The translations under genes and the position numbers were made by a program. Shown here one piece after another: positions 6,474 through 14,879 of a stretch of DNA of 18,526 bases. Under the pieces are notes generated by a model. That model was not told the origin of the DNA. It was given only the letters and a program-made list of their open reading frames with translations, and did not search any database. Source of the stretch: an uncultured Kangiella sp. (GTDB lineage: Bacteria > Pseudomonadota > Gammaproteobacteria > Enterobacterales > DSM-103792); NCBI GenBank assembly GCA_946480585.1, contig CAMLKQ010000010.1, positions 1 through 18,526 on the forward strand, written 5' to 3'. The first letter of the stretch is position 1. Each line of letters opens with the position of its first letter.

Positions 6474-7430
6474 ATGCTGCGTCATGCTTTGTCTGCGCTC
6501 GCTGCAACTGCGCTGCTTTCTGCCAACTTGTTCAACCCGGCACAGGCCGCAACGCCCGTGCTCGGCCCGCAGGCCGGCTACTACCGCATGCAACTGGGTG
6601 ATTTTGTTGTCACCGCCCTGTCGGATGGCACCGTGGCTTTGCCGGTCGACAAAATCCTGCTGAACACCAAACCAGAGCACGTCAACAAGGTGCTGGCGCA
6701 TCACCTCCTGTCGTCGCCGCTGATGACCTCGGTGAACACCTACCTCATCGACACTGGCGACAAGCAAATCATGATCGATGCCGGCGCCGGCGCATTGTTT
6801 GGTCCAACCCTCGGCAAGCTGGTCAACAGCATCAAGGCGGCCGGTTACACGCCGGATGACATCGACGAAATCTACATCACTCACATGCACGGTGATCACG
6901 TCGGTGGCCTGACCGTGAACGGTCAGATCGCATTCCCGAATGCGATTGTCCGCGCCGAACAGAAGGACGCCGATCACTGGCTCAGCCAGGCCAATCTCGA
7001 CGCCGCACCAGCCGCTGGCAAAGGCTCGTTCCAGGGCGCGCAACTGTCGATCAATCCGTACATCGCCGCGGGCAAATTCAAACCGTTCAGCGGCGACACC
7101 GCGCTGGCCGATGGCGTGCGCGCGCAAGTCACCGGCGCACACACACCGGGCCACACCGTCTACGTGGTCGAAAGCAAAGGCGAGAAGCTGGTGCTGTGGG
7201 GCGATTTGATTCACGTTGGCGTGGTGCAGATGCCGGAGCCCGAGATCGCCATCCAGTACGACAGCGATCCGAAAGGCGCGGTCGTGCAGCGCAAGAAAGT
7301 GTTTGATGCCGCCGTCAAGGAAGGCCACTGGGGCGCCGCGACCCACCTGTCGTTCCCGGGTATCGGCCATCTGCGCAAGGACGGCAAAGGCTATCAGTGG
7401 ATTCCCGTGAATTATCAAAACGATAAATAA
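6474..7430 (+). CDS. exported metallo-beta-lactamase-fold hydrolase
   Basis: The protein is 318 residues from the ATG at 6474, which has AAGGAG 6-7 nt upstream and begins a clear signal peptide (MLRHALSALAATALL, cleavage near PAQAATP, residue 24). The zinc motif is HMHGDH (137-142), so four metal ligands are present, followed by HTPGH (about 223-227) and WGDLIH. The family contains lactonases, beta-lactamases and other hydrolases, and the specific substrate is unknown. Residues such as TYLIDTGDKQIMIDAG and FPNAIVRAEQ resemble the lactonase-like branch of the fold. It lies after the serine hydrolase on the same strand, but the strong hairpin between them argues for separate transcription. A perfect terminator follows. 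Confidence 0.9.
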   Translation: MLRHALSALAATALLSANLFNPAQAATPVLGPQAGYYRMQLGDFVVTALSDGTVALPVDKILLNTKPEHVNKVLAHHLLSSPLMTSVNTYLIDTGDKQIMIDAGAGALFGPTLGKLVNSIKAAGYTPDDIDEIYITHMHGDHVGGLTVNGQIAFPNAIVRAEQKDADHWLSQANLDAAPAAGKGSFQGAQLSINPYIAAGKFKPFSGDTALADGVRAQVTGAHTPGHTVYVVESKGEKLVLWGDLIHVGVVQMPEPEIAIQYDSDPKGAVVQRKKVFDAAVKEGHWGAATHLSFPGIGHLRKDGKGYQWIPVNYQNDK

Positions 7431-7487
7431 CAAATCCGCAGATAACAAAAAACCGCGCCTGCACTGCGGATACGGTTTGCGATGTTC

Positions 7488-7522
7488 AAAACAAACGACC
7501 CATTCGGGTCGTTTGTTTTTTT
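7488..7522. terminator. bidirectional intrinsic terminator
   Basis: A perfect 14-bp stem, AAAACAAACGACCC (7488-7501) and GGGTCGTTTGTTTT (7506-7519), with loop ATTC runs into a T-run on the + strand. The A-rich left arm gives a U-run for the minus strand. It separates the convergent metallo-hydrolase and methyltransferase genes. Confidence 0.92.
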
Positions 7523-7540
7523 GCAGAGGCGATTGCTGGC

Positions 7541-8377
7541 TCAGCCGGCTTTCTCTACCACCACTTCCAGATACTCAGCAGGCACGATCAGTGACTGCGT
7601 GCCACCAATGTTGTGCGAATCCAGCAGAGCCAGAATGTCGCGCTCCAATGCCGCTTGCTGGCTGGCATCGAGTGCGGCGAATGCCTTGTGGGTCGGCCCG
7701 TAATAATCGCGGAACACTTGCAGCCAGTGCGCCGGCGAGCGGTAACGGAAATTGAACAGTTTGCGGCTGCAGCGAATCGCCGCAGCCTGCGCACCGAACA
7801 GCTCGGTCAGATGGGTTTCCGTGCCCCACAAGGCCGGCGATTGCAAACCGGCCGGCGGTGGCACATAGCGCCCGATCAGTTTGAACAGCTGGCCGATGAA
7901 ACCTTCCGGTGTCCAGTTGGCCATGCCAATGCGTCCACCCGGCCGCAACACCCGCAACATTTCGCTGGCGACGCGCGCGTGCTGCGGCGTGAACATGGCG
8001 CCAAAGGTCGACAACACCACATCGAAACTGTCGGCCGTGAACGGCAGGTCTTCGGCATCGGCAACATGGCAGTGCAAGGCCAGCCCTTCGGCGTGCGCGC
8101 GGTTCGCGGCTTTTTCCAGCAAGTGCGGCACGTAATCGGTGGCGGTGACTTCGGCAAAGCGGCGTGCCGCCGCGAGGCTGGCATTGCCATTGCCGGCCGC
8201 GACATCAAGCACCTGTTCCCCGGCGCGGACATCGGCCGCTTCGGCCAGCAGCTCGCCGACAATCTGCAGGGTGGTGCCGATAATGGCAAAGTCGCCGCTG
8301 GCCCAGGTCTGCTGCTGACGCTGTTTGATGGCGGCAAAATCCGGCGTGACGACGGGATTCATCACGGTTTGAGTCAT
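7541..8377 (-). CDS. class I SAM-dependent methyltransferase
   Basis: This 278-residue cytoplasmic protein has the SAM-binding motif I VLDVAAGNGNASL (about 57-69), the acidic residue after strand 2 (TATDYV), the motif DAEDLPFTADSFDVVLSTF and the post-motif MLRVLRPGGRIGMANW. These are typical of the UbiE/Methyltransf_11 type. The C-terminal part is variable and does not tell the substrate. The start at 8377 has AAGGAG 6 nt upstream. The in-frame ATG at 8416 has no comparable site. The gene is divergent from an AraC-type regulator, which is likely to control it. Confidence 0.9.
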   Translation of the reverse strand: MTQTVMNPVVTPDFAAIKQRQQQTWASGDFAIIGTTLQIVGELLAEAADVRAGEQVLDVAAGNGNASLAAARRFAEVTATDYVPHLLEKAANRAHAEGLALHCHVADAEDLPFTADSFDVVLSTFGAMFTPQHARVASEMLRVLRPGGRIGMANWTPEGFIGQLFKLIGRYVPPPAGLQSPALWGTETHLTELFGAQAAAIRCSRKLFNFRYRSPAHWLQVFRDYYGPTHKAFAALDASQQAALERDILALLDSHNIGGTQSLIVPAEYLEVVVEKAG

Positions 8378-8488
8378 GGTCTGCTCCTTGTGCATACGGG
8401 TACAGCGGCGCATCATCTGCTCGCCGCTGCGGTCGCAACCGTGCGACGCATGGCATTGTCTGCTGCGAGCCGTCAGCAGAATTTCCCG

Positions 8489-8517
8489 GGCGTCCGGAAT
8501 GTTTGCTCAGGCGTCCG
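8489..8517. promoter_or_regulatory. 21-bp-spaced direct repeat, candidate AraC-family operator
   Basis: GGCGTCCG occurs at 8489-8496 and again at 8510-8517, exactly 21 bp apart, so on the same face of the helix. This is the usual spacing of AraC-family half-sites. It lies in the 194-base spacer between the divergent methyltransferase and AraC-type genes. A separate 6-bp inverted repeat, CTGCTG/CAGCAG, is at 8460-8479. Confidence 0.4.
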
Positions 8518-8571
8518 CCGTTGCCGCCGTCGCTTGCCTCAGCGCCACGCGCCTTCACCGGGAGACAGACC

Positions 8572-9597
8572 ATGGCCCATGACCCCCTGTCCGATGTCTT
8601 GCGCAGCGTGCGCCTGCGCGGCGCGGTGTTCTATCACGTCAGTCTCGGCCGGGAATGGGCAGCGGAAACACCGGAAGCACCGGTGCTCGCCGAGGCGCTG
8701 ATGCCCGGCACCGAGCATGTGCTGGCCTATCACCTGATCGCCAAAGGTGAAAGCTGGGCCGCGGCCGATGGTCTCGCACCGGTGCGCCTGCACGAGGGCG
8801 ACATCGTGATGTTTCCGCGCGGCGATCGACACGTGCTGGCGAGCGCACCCGGCTTGCGCGCGACACCGACCGAAAGCGACTGGAAATTCACCACCCGCAA
8901 CAATCCGAAACCGATCGCGCTCGCCTACCACCGCGGTGTGCTTCGGCCCGGCACGCTCGAACCGGGCGAGCCGGCCCACACCATCGTCATCTGCGGTTTT
9001 ATCGGTTGCGATCTGCAACCGTTCAATCCCTTGATCGCCGCGCTGCCGCGTTTGCTGCGGGTACCGGCCGCCGACGTGGCAAGCTGGATTGGCCCCATCT
9101 TGCAGCAGGCCGTGCACGAATCGCAGCAACACCAGCCGGGCAGCGCCGCGGTATTGGATCGCGTCAGTGAAATGGTGTTTGTCGATGCGATTCGCCGTTA
9201 TCTCGCGTCATTGCCAACTGACGCGAACACGCCGGAAAGCAGTTGGCTGGCAGCACTGCGCGATCCGCACATCGGCCGTGCGCTCGGGCTGTTGCACGCG
9301 CAACCGCAACAGGACTGGACGCTGGAAGAACTCGGCCGGCAAATCGGCATGTCGCGCACGCGTTTGCACGAGCGCTTTCTGGAACTGGTCGGCCAGCCGC
9401 CGATCCAGTATCTGACCAACTGGCGCATGCAACGCGCCGCCAATTTGCTGCGTGAAGGCAACGCCACCGTGGCGACCGTGGCGCAGGAAGTGGGTTACGA
9501 CTCGGAAGCGGCGTTTGCCCGCGCGTTCAAGCGCGCGACCGGTCAGCCACCGGCCAGTTGGCGCCGCCAACAACGCGCCGGCATCGACGCCGATTGA
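8572..9597 (+). CDS. AraC-family transcriptional regulator with N-terminal cupin domain
   Basis: In this 341-residue protein the N-terminal half reads as a cupin-type ligand domain (HVLAYHLIAKGESW, LHEGDIVMFPRGDRHVLAS), and the C-terminal 100 residues are an AraC DNA-binding domain. The first helix-turn-helix is TLEELGRQIGMSRTRLHERF (from about residue 250). The second is TVATVAQEVGYDSEAAFARA with the signature FKRATGQPPASWR. This is the cupin_6/AraC layout. The ATG at 8572 has GGGAG 7 nt upstream. The divergent methyltransferase is the likeliest target, by inference. The gene ends 6 bases before the convergent mgtC-like gene, with no room for a terminator between. Confidence 0.92.
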   Translation: MAHDPLSDVLRSVRLRGAVFYHVSLGREWAAETPEAPVLAEALMPGTEHVLAYHLIAKGESWAAADGLAPVRLHEGDIVMFPRGDRHVLASAPGLRATPTESDWKFTTRNNPKPIALAYHRGVLRPGTLEPGEPAHTIVICGFIGCDLQPFNPLIAALPRLLRVPAADVASWIGPILQQAVHESQQHQPGSAAVLDRVSEMVFVDAIRRYLASLPTDANTPESSWLAALRDPHIGRALGLLHAQPQQDWTLEELGRQIGMSRTRLHERFLELVGQPPIQYLTNWRMQRAANLLREGNATVATVAQEVGYDSEAAFARAFKRATGQPPASWRRQQRAGIDAD

Positions 9598-9603
9598 TGA
9601 CGC

Positions 9604-10353
9604 TCAATTGCGCGCGTGCGAGATCTGGAACTTGTCGACGCCTTCAAAACTCATGAGTTCTTTCGACAACTCCATGATCGAGGCACTCTTGCGCCCTTCC
9701 ACCGCCACGACAACAAACTGCCATTGCAGCTGGCCGTTCTCATAGGTGATCGAAAACGAACCGCTGGCGAGAATATAACCGCGGGAAAATGCCACCCGTT
9801 TGAGCGTCTCTTCGGTGGCCTGATAGGTCGGCCGAAACCGCATGACGATGGTCACGGCCGGCCGTGTCGGCAACCGGCTCTCGATTTTCGAGCCCCACAT
9901 CATCAGCGACGCCGACAGCAGCGCCAGCAGAATCGCTGCCGCATAAAACCCAACGCCGACCAACACGCCAATTGCCGACGACGCCCAGATCGAAGCGGCG
10001 GTCGTCAGGCCGCTGATGTTCATGCCTTCTTTCATGATCACGCCGGCACCGAGAAAACCGATGCCGGTGACAATGCCCTGAATGACCCGGGTCGGGTCGG
10101 CTGGCAACACACTGCCGGCGTGCGCGCCATACCACTGCTCGGGATAACCGGCCAACACTGTCAACGCCGCCGAGGCCATACAAACCATGCCGTAGGTGCG
10201 CATGCCCGCCGCGCGGCCGTGGTAACTGCGCTCGTAGCCCACCAGCAAACCCAGCAGCAGCGCACCTGCCAAACTCAGGAACACCACCAGATTCACTTGC
10301 AGCGCAACGGCCGACCAGTAATTGGCAAACAGTTGATAAGGATGAACAGGCAC
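9604..10353 (-). CDS. MgtC/SapB-family membrane protein
   Basis: This 249-residue inner-membrane protein has a hydrophobic N-terminal half of about four to five segments. It contains the MgtC signature LLGLLVGYERSYHGRAAGMRT, then GIGFLGAGVIMKEGMNISGLT and TTAASIWASSAIGVLVG. A soluble C-terminal domain of about 85 residues follows, in the position of the ACT-like domain of MgtC. Family members affect growth at low magnesium and can modulate F1Fo ATPase or envelope physiology; the direct activity is unsettled. The GTG start at 10353 is chosen for the GAGGTGG just upstream, though the 3-nt spacing is short. A TTG 18 bases earlier is the alternative. No magnesium-leader peptide gene was recognised upstream. 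Confidence 0.9.
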   Translation of the reverse strand: MPVHPYQLFANYWSAVALQVNLVVFLSLAGALLLGLLVGYERSYHGRAAGMRTYGMVCMASAALTVLAGYPEQWYGAHAGSVLPADPTRVIQGIVTGIGFLGAGVIMKEGMNISGLTTAASIWASSAIGVLVGVGFYAAAILLALLSASLMMWGSKIESRLPTRPAVTIVMRFRPTYQATEETLKRVAFSRGYILASGSFSITYENGQLQWQFVVVAVEGRKSASIMELSKELMSFEGVDKFQISHARN

Positions 10354-10428
10354 ACACCACCTCAAGACCAATCCCAGCGCCGCATTCGCGCGCCTGTGAT
10401 CAAGCGTAGCTCAGCGTGGCAATCGTGC

Positions 10429-12315
10429 TCAGCGCGGGTCGGCCGCCACCACCACGCGATTGCGACCGCCCTGCTTGGCCTCGTACAGCGCCTCATCGGC
10501 GCGCTTGAGCAAGGCCGTGCCGCTGCGTTCATCTGGCTGCCGTGCCGCCAGACCAATGCTGATGCTGGCCTGCAACCCGTCGGCAACTTGCGTCAACGAC
10601 AACCGGGTTACCGCCGCGCGCATGCGCTCGGCCACTTCTGCGGCATGGGCCGCGGATGTCGCCGGCAACAGCACCAGAAACTCCTCACCGCCAATGCGAC
10701 CGACGACATCACCGGGCCGCAGCAAGGTGCGCAGGCAGTGCGCGACCCGCTGCAGCACTTTGTCGCCAACATCGTGACCGTAGCCGTCATTGATTTGCTT
10801 GAAGTGATCGATGTCCAACATCAGCACGCAGTAATCGCGCTCGGATTGATGAGCGGCCTGCAAATGTTCGGCCAGCACCTGAAACACATGGCGGCGATTG
10901 GGCAGCCGGGTCAGCTCATCGGTGAGCGCCATCACCCGCATTCGCTCGGCCTGTTTGCGCTGGCGGAAAAACAGATACGCCAACACCAAGGCAATGACCG
11001 CCGTCAATGCGATGATCAAACCCTGCTGCATCCGAATGCGCTGGCCGGCCGCGAGTGCCTGTTCATGCAGGGCATTTTCCCGCTGCAACTGTTGGTTCTG
11101 CTGCTCCTTGCGGGCGGTATCGAACTGCACGCGCAGCCGCGAGGTCAGGTTGGCGTTGAGCTGTTCGGCCAGACGCTCGCGCAATTGCAATTGCTGGCGC
11201 AAGGCTTCGACCGCCGCGGCGTACTTGCCTTGCGCCTGATAGATGTCTGCCTGCGCTTGCCGGATGCGTTCGAGAAAGCGCGGATTGTCGACCGACGTGA
11301 AATGGCGATCCGCTTCGGTCAGCGCCTGCAAGGCCTGATCGGGTTTCGCCAAGGCATGCAGCGCAAGCCCGCGCGACAATTGCACGATGGCGCGGTTTTC
11401 GTCGTTGCCGCTTTGCTGAAAAAACGCCAGCGCATCATCCAACAACGGCATCGCCTCGTCGGCGCGGCTCAGCTTGACCAGCAGCCCGCCAATCGCCCGC
11501 TCGATCAACGCGACATCTTCAGCATTGCTGAGCTCACGTGCCAGCGCCAACGCAGCGTGGTAATGCGGTAGCGCCGCCTGCAGATCGCCTTTCAGTTCCA
11601 GCGTGGATGCAATATTGAATTCGGCCGTGCCGAGGTTTTGCCGGTCACCGTTTTTCTGGTGTTCGCTGCGGAGTTGCTGCAAATACTCCAGCGCTTTGTC
11701 GTAGTCGCCGACACGCTGGTCCGCGTAGAGGTTGGCGATGGCGTTGAGCACGAACCGGCGCCGGCTGTCGCGACCCAAGCGCTGATTGATGGCAAACGCT
11801 TCCTGCAAGGCCTGCAGCGCATCGGCGTATTCGCCGCGACCGTGCAGCCATTGACCGTGCAGCGACAATGCCGATTCCAACAACTCATCATCAGCAAGCA
11901 TCCGCGCAGTCGCGACCACCTCGGCATAACGCGCGCCGGCCTGTTCCGAGTCGCCTTGTTGCTCGGCGGCATAGCCCTCACACAGCAGCAGTTCGGCGGC
12001 GGTCGCCGCTTCGGTAGCGGCATTCAGCGTTGGGCGTTGTTGCTGGCTGTACTGCGCCGCCAGCGCCGGCTCGTACGGCGCCTGCCACCAGCACAAGCTG
12101 GTGAAAATCTGCTGGCGCAGCGACCAATCCTGACTCGCGCTCACCGCCCGGCCGGCCTGCTCCAACACGGCTATGGCCGCGAGCCGATCCGACCCCAACA
12201 AAGTCTTCGCTTGCGCATACAGCGCTTGCGCATCTGCCGCGTGCGCGGGTGCTGCCACGCTCAGCCAGACGCACCATCCATACCGCAACCAACTCGCTTT
12301 ATGCCGCATTGTCAT
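10429..12315 (-). CDS. periplasmic-TPR, membrane-anchored diguanylate cyclase
   Basis: The protein is 628 residues. The order is a signal peptide (cleavage near APAHAADA, residue 26), a TPR-rich periplasmic region (about 30-400), a heptad-rich helix, one membrane segment (about 433-452, GLIIALTAVIALVLAYLFF), and a cytoplasmic GGDEF domain (about 462-625). The active site is GGEEF (542-546). The inhibitory site RPGD (533-536) is exactly five residues before it. LMLDIDHFKQINDGYGHDVGDKVL is also intact. It should therefore make c-di-GMP from two GTP and be product-inhibited. The TPR part probably senses a peptide or protein in the periplasm. The ATG at 12315 is preceded only by a weak GGA. It appears to be a single gene. 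Confidence 0.93.
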   Translation of the reverse strand: MTMRHKASWLRYGWCVWLSVAAPAHAADAQALYAQAKTLLGSDRLAAIAVLEQAGRAVSASQDWSLRQQIFTSLCWWQAPYEPALAAQYSQQQRPTLNAATEAATAAELLLCEGYAAEQQGDSEQAGARYAEVVATARMLADDELLESALSLHGQWLHGRGEYADALQALQEAFAINQRLGRDSRRRFVLNAIANLYADQRVGDYDKALEYLQQLRSEHQKNGDRQNLGTAEFNIASTLELKGDLQAALPHYHAALALARELSNAEDVALIERAIGGLLVKLSRADEAMPLLDDALAFFQQSGNDENRAIVQLSRGLALHALAKPDQALQALTEADRHFTSVDNPRFLERIRQAQADIYQAQGKYAAAVEALRQQLQLRERLAEQLNANLTSRLRVQFDTARKEQQNQQLQRENALHEQALAAGQRIRMQQGLIIALTAVIALVLAYLFFRQRKQAERMRVMALTDELTRLPNRRHVFQVLAEHLQAAHQSERDYCVLMLDIDHFKQINDGYGHDVGDKVLQRVAHCLRTLLRPGDVVGRIGGEEFLVLLPATSAAHAAEVAERMRAAVTRLSLTQVADGLQASISIGLAARQPDERSGTALLKRADEALYEAKQGGRNRVVVAADPR

Positions 12316-12534
12316 CGGTTGAAACGTCCATCACGCCATGACCCTATTGTGGCAGCTTTCCCGGGAATGGCGCAGGCCCCCGCGCTGCGACAGGCTTGGC
12401 AGCCGACCCTTACGCGATACGAGAGCGAACGGCCGGCTTTGCCAGCAGCAGATGAATTGCCGTTCATGCTGAGCACGTCGAAGCATGAACCATCCACAGA
12501 GAGCGATCCGCTGATTGCTACCGAAGCAGAAAAC
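12316..12534. other. gene-free spacer upstream of the diguanylate cyclase
   Basis: No credible gene is seen. The spacer contains the REP-like element at 12462-12490 and is bounded by the terminator at 12535. It must hold the promoter of the minus-strand diguanylate cyclase, but I could not place -35 and -10 boxes with confidence. Confidence 0.4.
12462..12490. repeat. REP-like inverted repeat element
   Basis: GTTCATGCT (12462-12470) and AGCATGAAC (12482-12490) form a perfect 9-bp inverted repeat around GAGCACGTCGA. The pattern, CGTTC...TGAGC..GTCGAAG...GAAC, looks like a short dispersed palindromic element that I recall from intergenic DNA of many high-GC proteobacteria. Only this copy is seen in the window. 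The family match is from memory. Confidence 0.6.
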
Positions 12535-12565
12535 AAAAAGGCCTCGCGATAGGCGAGGCCTTTTT
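12535..12565. terminator. bidirectional intrinsic terminator
   Basis: AAAAAGGCCTCGC (12535-12547) pairs perfectly with GCGAGGCCTTTTT (12553-12565) around a 5-nt loop, giving U-runs on both strands. The nearest gene ending toward it is the minus-strand cold-shock gene (stop at 12674). Its 3' region would be about 110-140 nt and contains two more short palindromes, CCGGGC/GCCCGG (12570-12583) and CCACGCC/GGCGTGG (12597-12611). Confidence 0.9.
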
Positions 12566-12673
12566 GATTCCGGGCGAGCCCGGAGCGCTCAAACCACCAC
12601 GCCAGGCGTGGCGCTTGTGCAAGCCAGAAACGGCGTCAGCGCAGCGCGAATTGACTCAGCACCGCGCAACGGT

Positions 12674-12889
12674 TCAGGCATTGACGACGCGAATGTTGGC
12701 CGCTTGCAGGCCTTTCTGGCCTTGCTTGGTAACGAATTCGACTTTGTCGTTTTCATTCAGCGTTTTGAAACCGCCGCTCTGAATTTCCGAAAAGTGCGCG
12801 AAAAGATCGGCGCTGCCATCGCTCGGGGTGATGAAACCAAAACCCTTGGCTTCGTTGAACCACTTCACGGTACCGGTTTGAATCGACAT
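12674..12889 (-). CDS. csp: cold-shock domain protein (CspA family)
   Basis: This 71-residue single cold-shock domain protein matches the usual family length. RNP1 is KGFGFI (15-20) and RNP2 is LFAHF (29-33). [16 protein letters not shown] and the end [10 protein letters not shown] are typical. It binds single-stranded RNA or DNA and acts as an RNA chaperone. The ATG at 12889 has AAGGA 8 nt upstream. An in-frame start 42 bases further up has no support from the family. Whether it is cold-induced or constitutive cannot be told, since family members are of both kinds. Confidence 0.96.
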   Translation of the reverse strand: MSIQTGTVKWFNEAKGFGFITPSDGSADLFAHFSEIQSGGFKTLNENDKVEFVTKQGQKGLQAANIRVVNA

Positions 12890-13128
12890 GGATGTATTCC
12901 TTAAATGAGAAAAATCAGGCACTTGGCCCATAAGCGCAAGCGTTCAAGACTAAGGAAGGATGATCGATTTGATACCGGTGAACCGAGGTAAAGCGGGACA
13001 AAACACGGGATGACACGCGAGCAAACTATGAGGCTTGATACGACTGCCGGGCCACCATACAGGCATTGTCAGGTGCTGTCGAACAATATCGTCTGCACTG
13101 GGCACTTATTTCTGGCGCATCACCCGGT

Positions 13129-13165
13129 TGTGAAGCATCGATACCTGTTTGTGAAACATCGATAC
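13129..13165. repeat. 21-bp-spaced direct repeat, candidate operator
   Basis: TGTGAAGCATCGATAC (13129-13144) is repeated as TGTGAAACATCGATAC (13150-13165), with 15 of 16 bases equal and a 21-bp period. Each contains the palindrome ATCGAT. TGTTTGTGAAACA (13146-13158) between them is also an inverted repeat. The two-turn spacing suggests a protein site for the divergent csp and protease genes. Confidence 0.45.
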
Positions 13166-13402
13166 ATCAGCGCCATTCGCCCGGCCCTCACACACGCACA
13201 GCGCGTTTCGTGACACCGCCATGCGCGTTCGCACCGCCACTAAGCTGCTGATAAACCACAGGTTCAGCGGCTTCACACATGTGTTGAACCGGCGCTCGCC
13301 GGCGCTCACCCCGGCCAATGTCGCACAACCCGCAGCGCTTTCTGACCGCAGGCATACGGTCACCAGACCGCTACCACATGCTGCGGCAAGCGACTCTAAT
13401 GC

Positions 13403-13440
13403 CACTGCCCCGTCCGCGATGGATCGCAGTGCAACGGGGC
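13403..13440 (+). repeat. nested hairpin with alternative pairings in the protease leader
   Basis: GCCCCGT (13407-13413) can pair with ACGGGGC (13434-13440). CACTGC (13403-13408) can instead pair with GCAGTG (13426-13431). The two share bases and exclude each other. Both contain the inner stem GCGAT/ATCGC. It ends 55 bases before the protease start codon. A role is not shown. Confidence 0.35.
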
Positions 13441-13494
13441 CTATCGGGCCGCGCCCGCCGTGGCCCTCATTTCCGCACTGAAAAGGACTTCATC

Positions 13495-14799
13495 ATGAAC
13501 AAGCCTCTCTGGTTGGCAGGCCTTGCGCTTGCCGTCAGCTCACAGCTCACCATCGCCGCCGATACCGACTCCTTGACCAGCGCCAATCGCGTAATGCCGG
13601 AAACCACCGTTTTCTCGCCTTCGCTGCGCTTTGAAGGCAAAGTGATCGACCGGCTTGGCAACGGCAAATCCATGCGCGAAGTGGCGTACTTGCGCGGCCG
13701 CAAATTTGTTTGGGAAGGCCGCGTCGATGGCCGCATCGCGACGCCGGAAGCGAGCAACCGCATCAGCAATGCCGCGCTCGCCGACGAGTTCCTGACTCGC
13801 GAACAACTGGCCGAAAACCTGCGCGGTGTCGCGCTGTTCAATGGCCACCAATACCGCGAAGCGACCCCGGCCTACGATCTCGCCGACGAAGCCATTCGCC
13901 TGCGCGAACTGGAGCGCAGCGGCGCACTGCTCAAGCAGCCGCAAGGCCGCAGCCCGGCGCAAGGCAACGCCCCGTATAACCAGCTGCAGGAAGACAAACT
14001 GAGCAGCGAAGGCGGCCCGATCAGCATCAACATCGTCCATGGCACCGTTGATGATCGCACCGTGATGCCGAACACCTCGTATCCGTATCGCACCAACATC
14101 GTGTTCGACAATGCCGGCTCCACCGCGGTGATCAATTCGTCACAAGGTTCTGGCACGTTGATCGGCCCGTCCACCGCCATGTCGGTTGCGCACGTGTTCT
14201 GGAACGAAGACGGCGACACCTGGGAAGCCGATCACCGCTGGGCACCGGGCTTTGACAGCGCCGACGCCGATCCGAGCCCGTACGGCGAATGGTATCGCTG
14301 CTACTGGGTCACCATTCCGACCGCCTACACCAACGGCAACGCCGACAGCGATGATTACGCCGTGCTCGATTTCGATGTCGGCTGCAACAGCGTCAGCAAC
14401 GGGGTGAATTCGGATGAACCGGGCGCCACCACTGGCTGGCTCGGCCACTACACCGCCTCGGAAAGCGCCATCGAAGCCACCATGGGTTATGTGCGCGGAT
14501 ATCCGGGCAGCGGCACCTGCGGCAACCCGGGCGTGAGCTGCGCCACCCGCATCTGGGGCGACACCTCCACCGCCAGCGAAAACAACGCCACCTCGAACAT
14601 GATCCGCCATCAGGCCGACACCAGCGGCGGTCAAAGCGGCTCCGGTTTCTATCACTACGCCGATCCGAGCTGCACCGGCTGTGGTTACGGCGCCTACCTC
14701 GTCGGCATGCACCGCGCCGGCGCCACCGACTACAACCTCGCCCGCCGGTTCGACTCGACCGTGTACTCGTTCATGAAGGCGTACAGCAGCGATTACTGA
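13495..14799 (+). CDS. secreted trypsin-like serine protease (S1, V8/glutamyl-endopeptidase-like)
   Basis: This 434-residue precursor has a signal peptide ending near TIAAD (about residue 21). A probable propeptide of about 150 residues contains charged helices. The protease domain follows with the triad H233 (MSVAHVF), D287 (SDDYAVLDFD) and S381 (TSGGQSGSGF). The cysteines fall into likely pairs (C269/C297, C342/C349, C393/C396). YLVGMHRAGATDYNLARRF resembles the substrate-binding end of V8-like enzymes, so Glu/Asp specificity is possible but not shown. AHV replaces the usual AHC, as in bacterial members without that disulfide. The start at 13495 has AAAAGGA 8-9 nt upstream, and the signal peptide begins there. 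The gene stands alone and has its own terminator. Confidence 0.9.
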   Translation: MNKPLWLAGLALAVSSQLTIAADTDSLTSANRVMPETTVFSPSLRFEGKVIDRLGNGKSMREVAYLRGRKFVWEGRVDGRIATPEASNRISNAALADEFLTREQLAENLRGVALFNGHQYREATPAYDLADEAIRLRELERSGALLKQPQGRSPAQGNAPYNQLQEDKLSSEGGPISINIVHGTVDDRTVMPNTSYPYRTNIVFDNAGSTAVINSSQGSGTLIGPSTAMSVAHVFWNEDGDTWEADHRWAPGFDSADADPSPYGEWYRCYWVTIPTAYTNGNADSDDYAVLDFDVGCNSVSNGVNSDEPGATTGWLGHYTASESAIEATMGYVRGYPGSGTCGNPGVSCATRIWGDTSTASENNATSNMIRHQADTSGGQSGSGFYHYADPSCTGCGYGAYLVGMHRAGATDYNLARRFDSTVYSFMKAYSSDY

Positions 14800-14846
14800 G
14801 TTGGCGGCATTCAAAGCTTGTCAGCGCTCTTTTTTCGCTTCCTCAT

Positions 14847-14879
14847 GCCCCCGTCGCAACAGGCGGCGGGGGCTTTTTT
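14847..14879 (+). terminator. intrinsic terminator of the protease gene
   Basis: GCCCCCGTCGC (14847-14857) pairs with GCGGCGGGGGC (14863-14873) over 11 bp with one G-T pair, loop AACAG, followed by six Ts. It lies 48 bases after the protease stop. Confidence 0.92.

Larger units (their letters stand above)
12890..13494. other. 605-base gene-free region between csp and the protease gene
   Basis: No convincing gene is present on either strand. The csp side should hold its promoter and leader. The middle holds a 21-bp-spaced direct repeat (13129-13165). The protease side holds a GGCGCTC short repeat near 13290-13307 and a nested hairpin with two alternative pairings (13403-13440). Local base composition around 13000-13160 is noticeably more A/T-rich than the flanking genes, as expected for regulatory DNA. 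Confidence 0.5.

Noticed and set aside
9616..11571. 651-codon + strand open frame across the MgtC and diguanylate cyclase genes
   Set aside because: It overlaps two clear minus-strand genes with intact motifs, and its translation is rich in Arg, Gln and His without domain structure.
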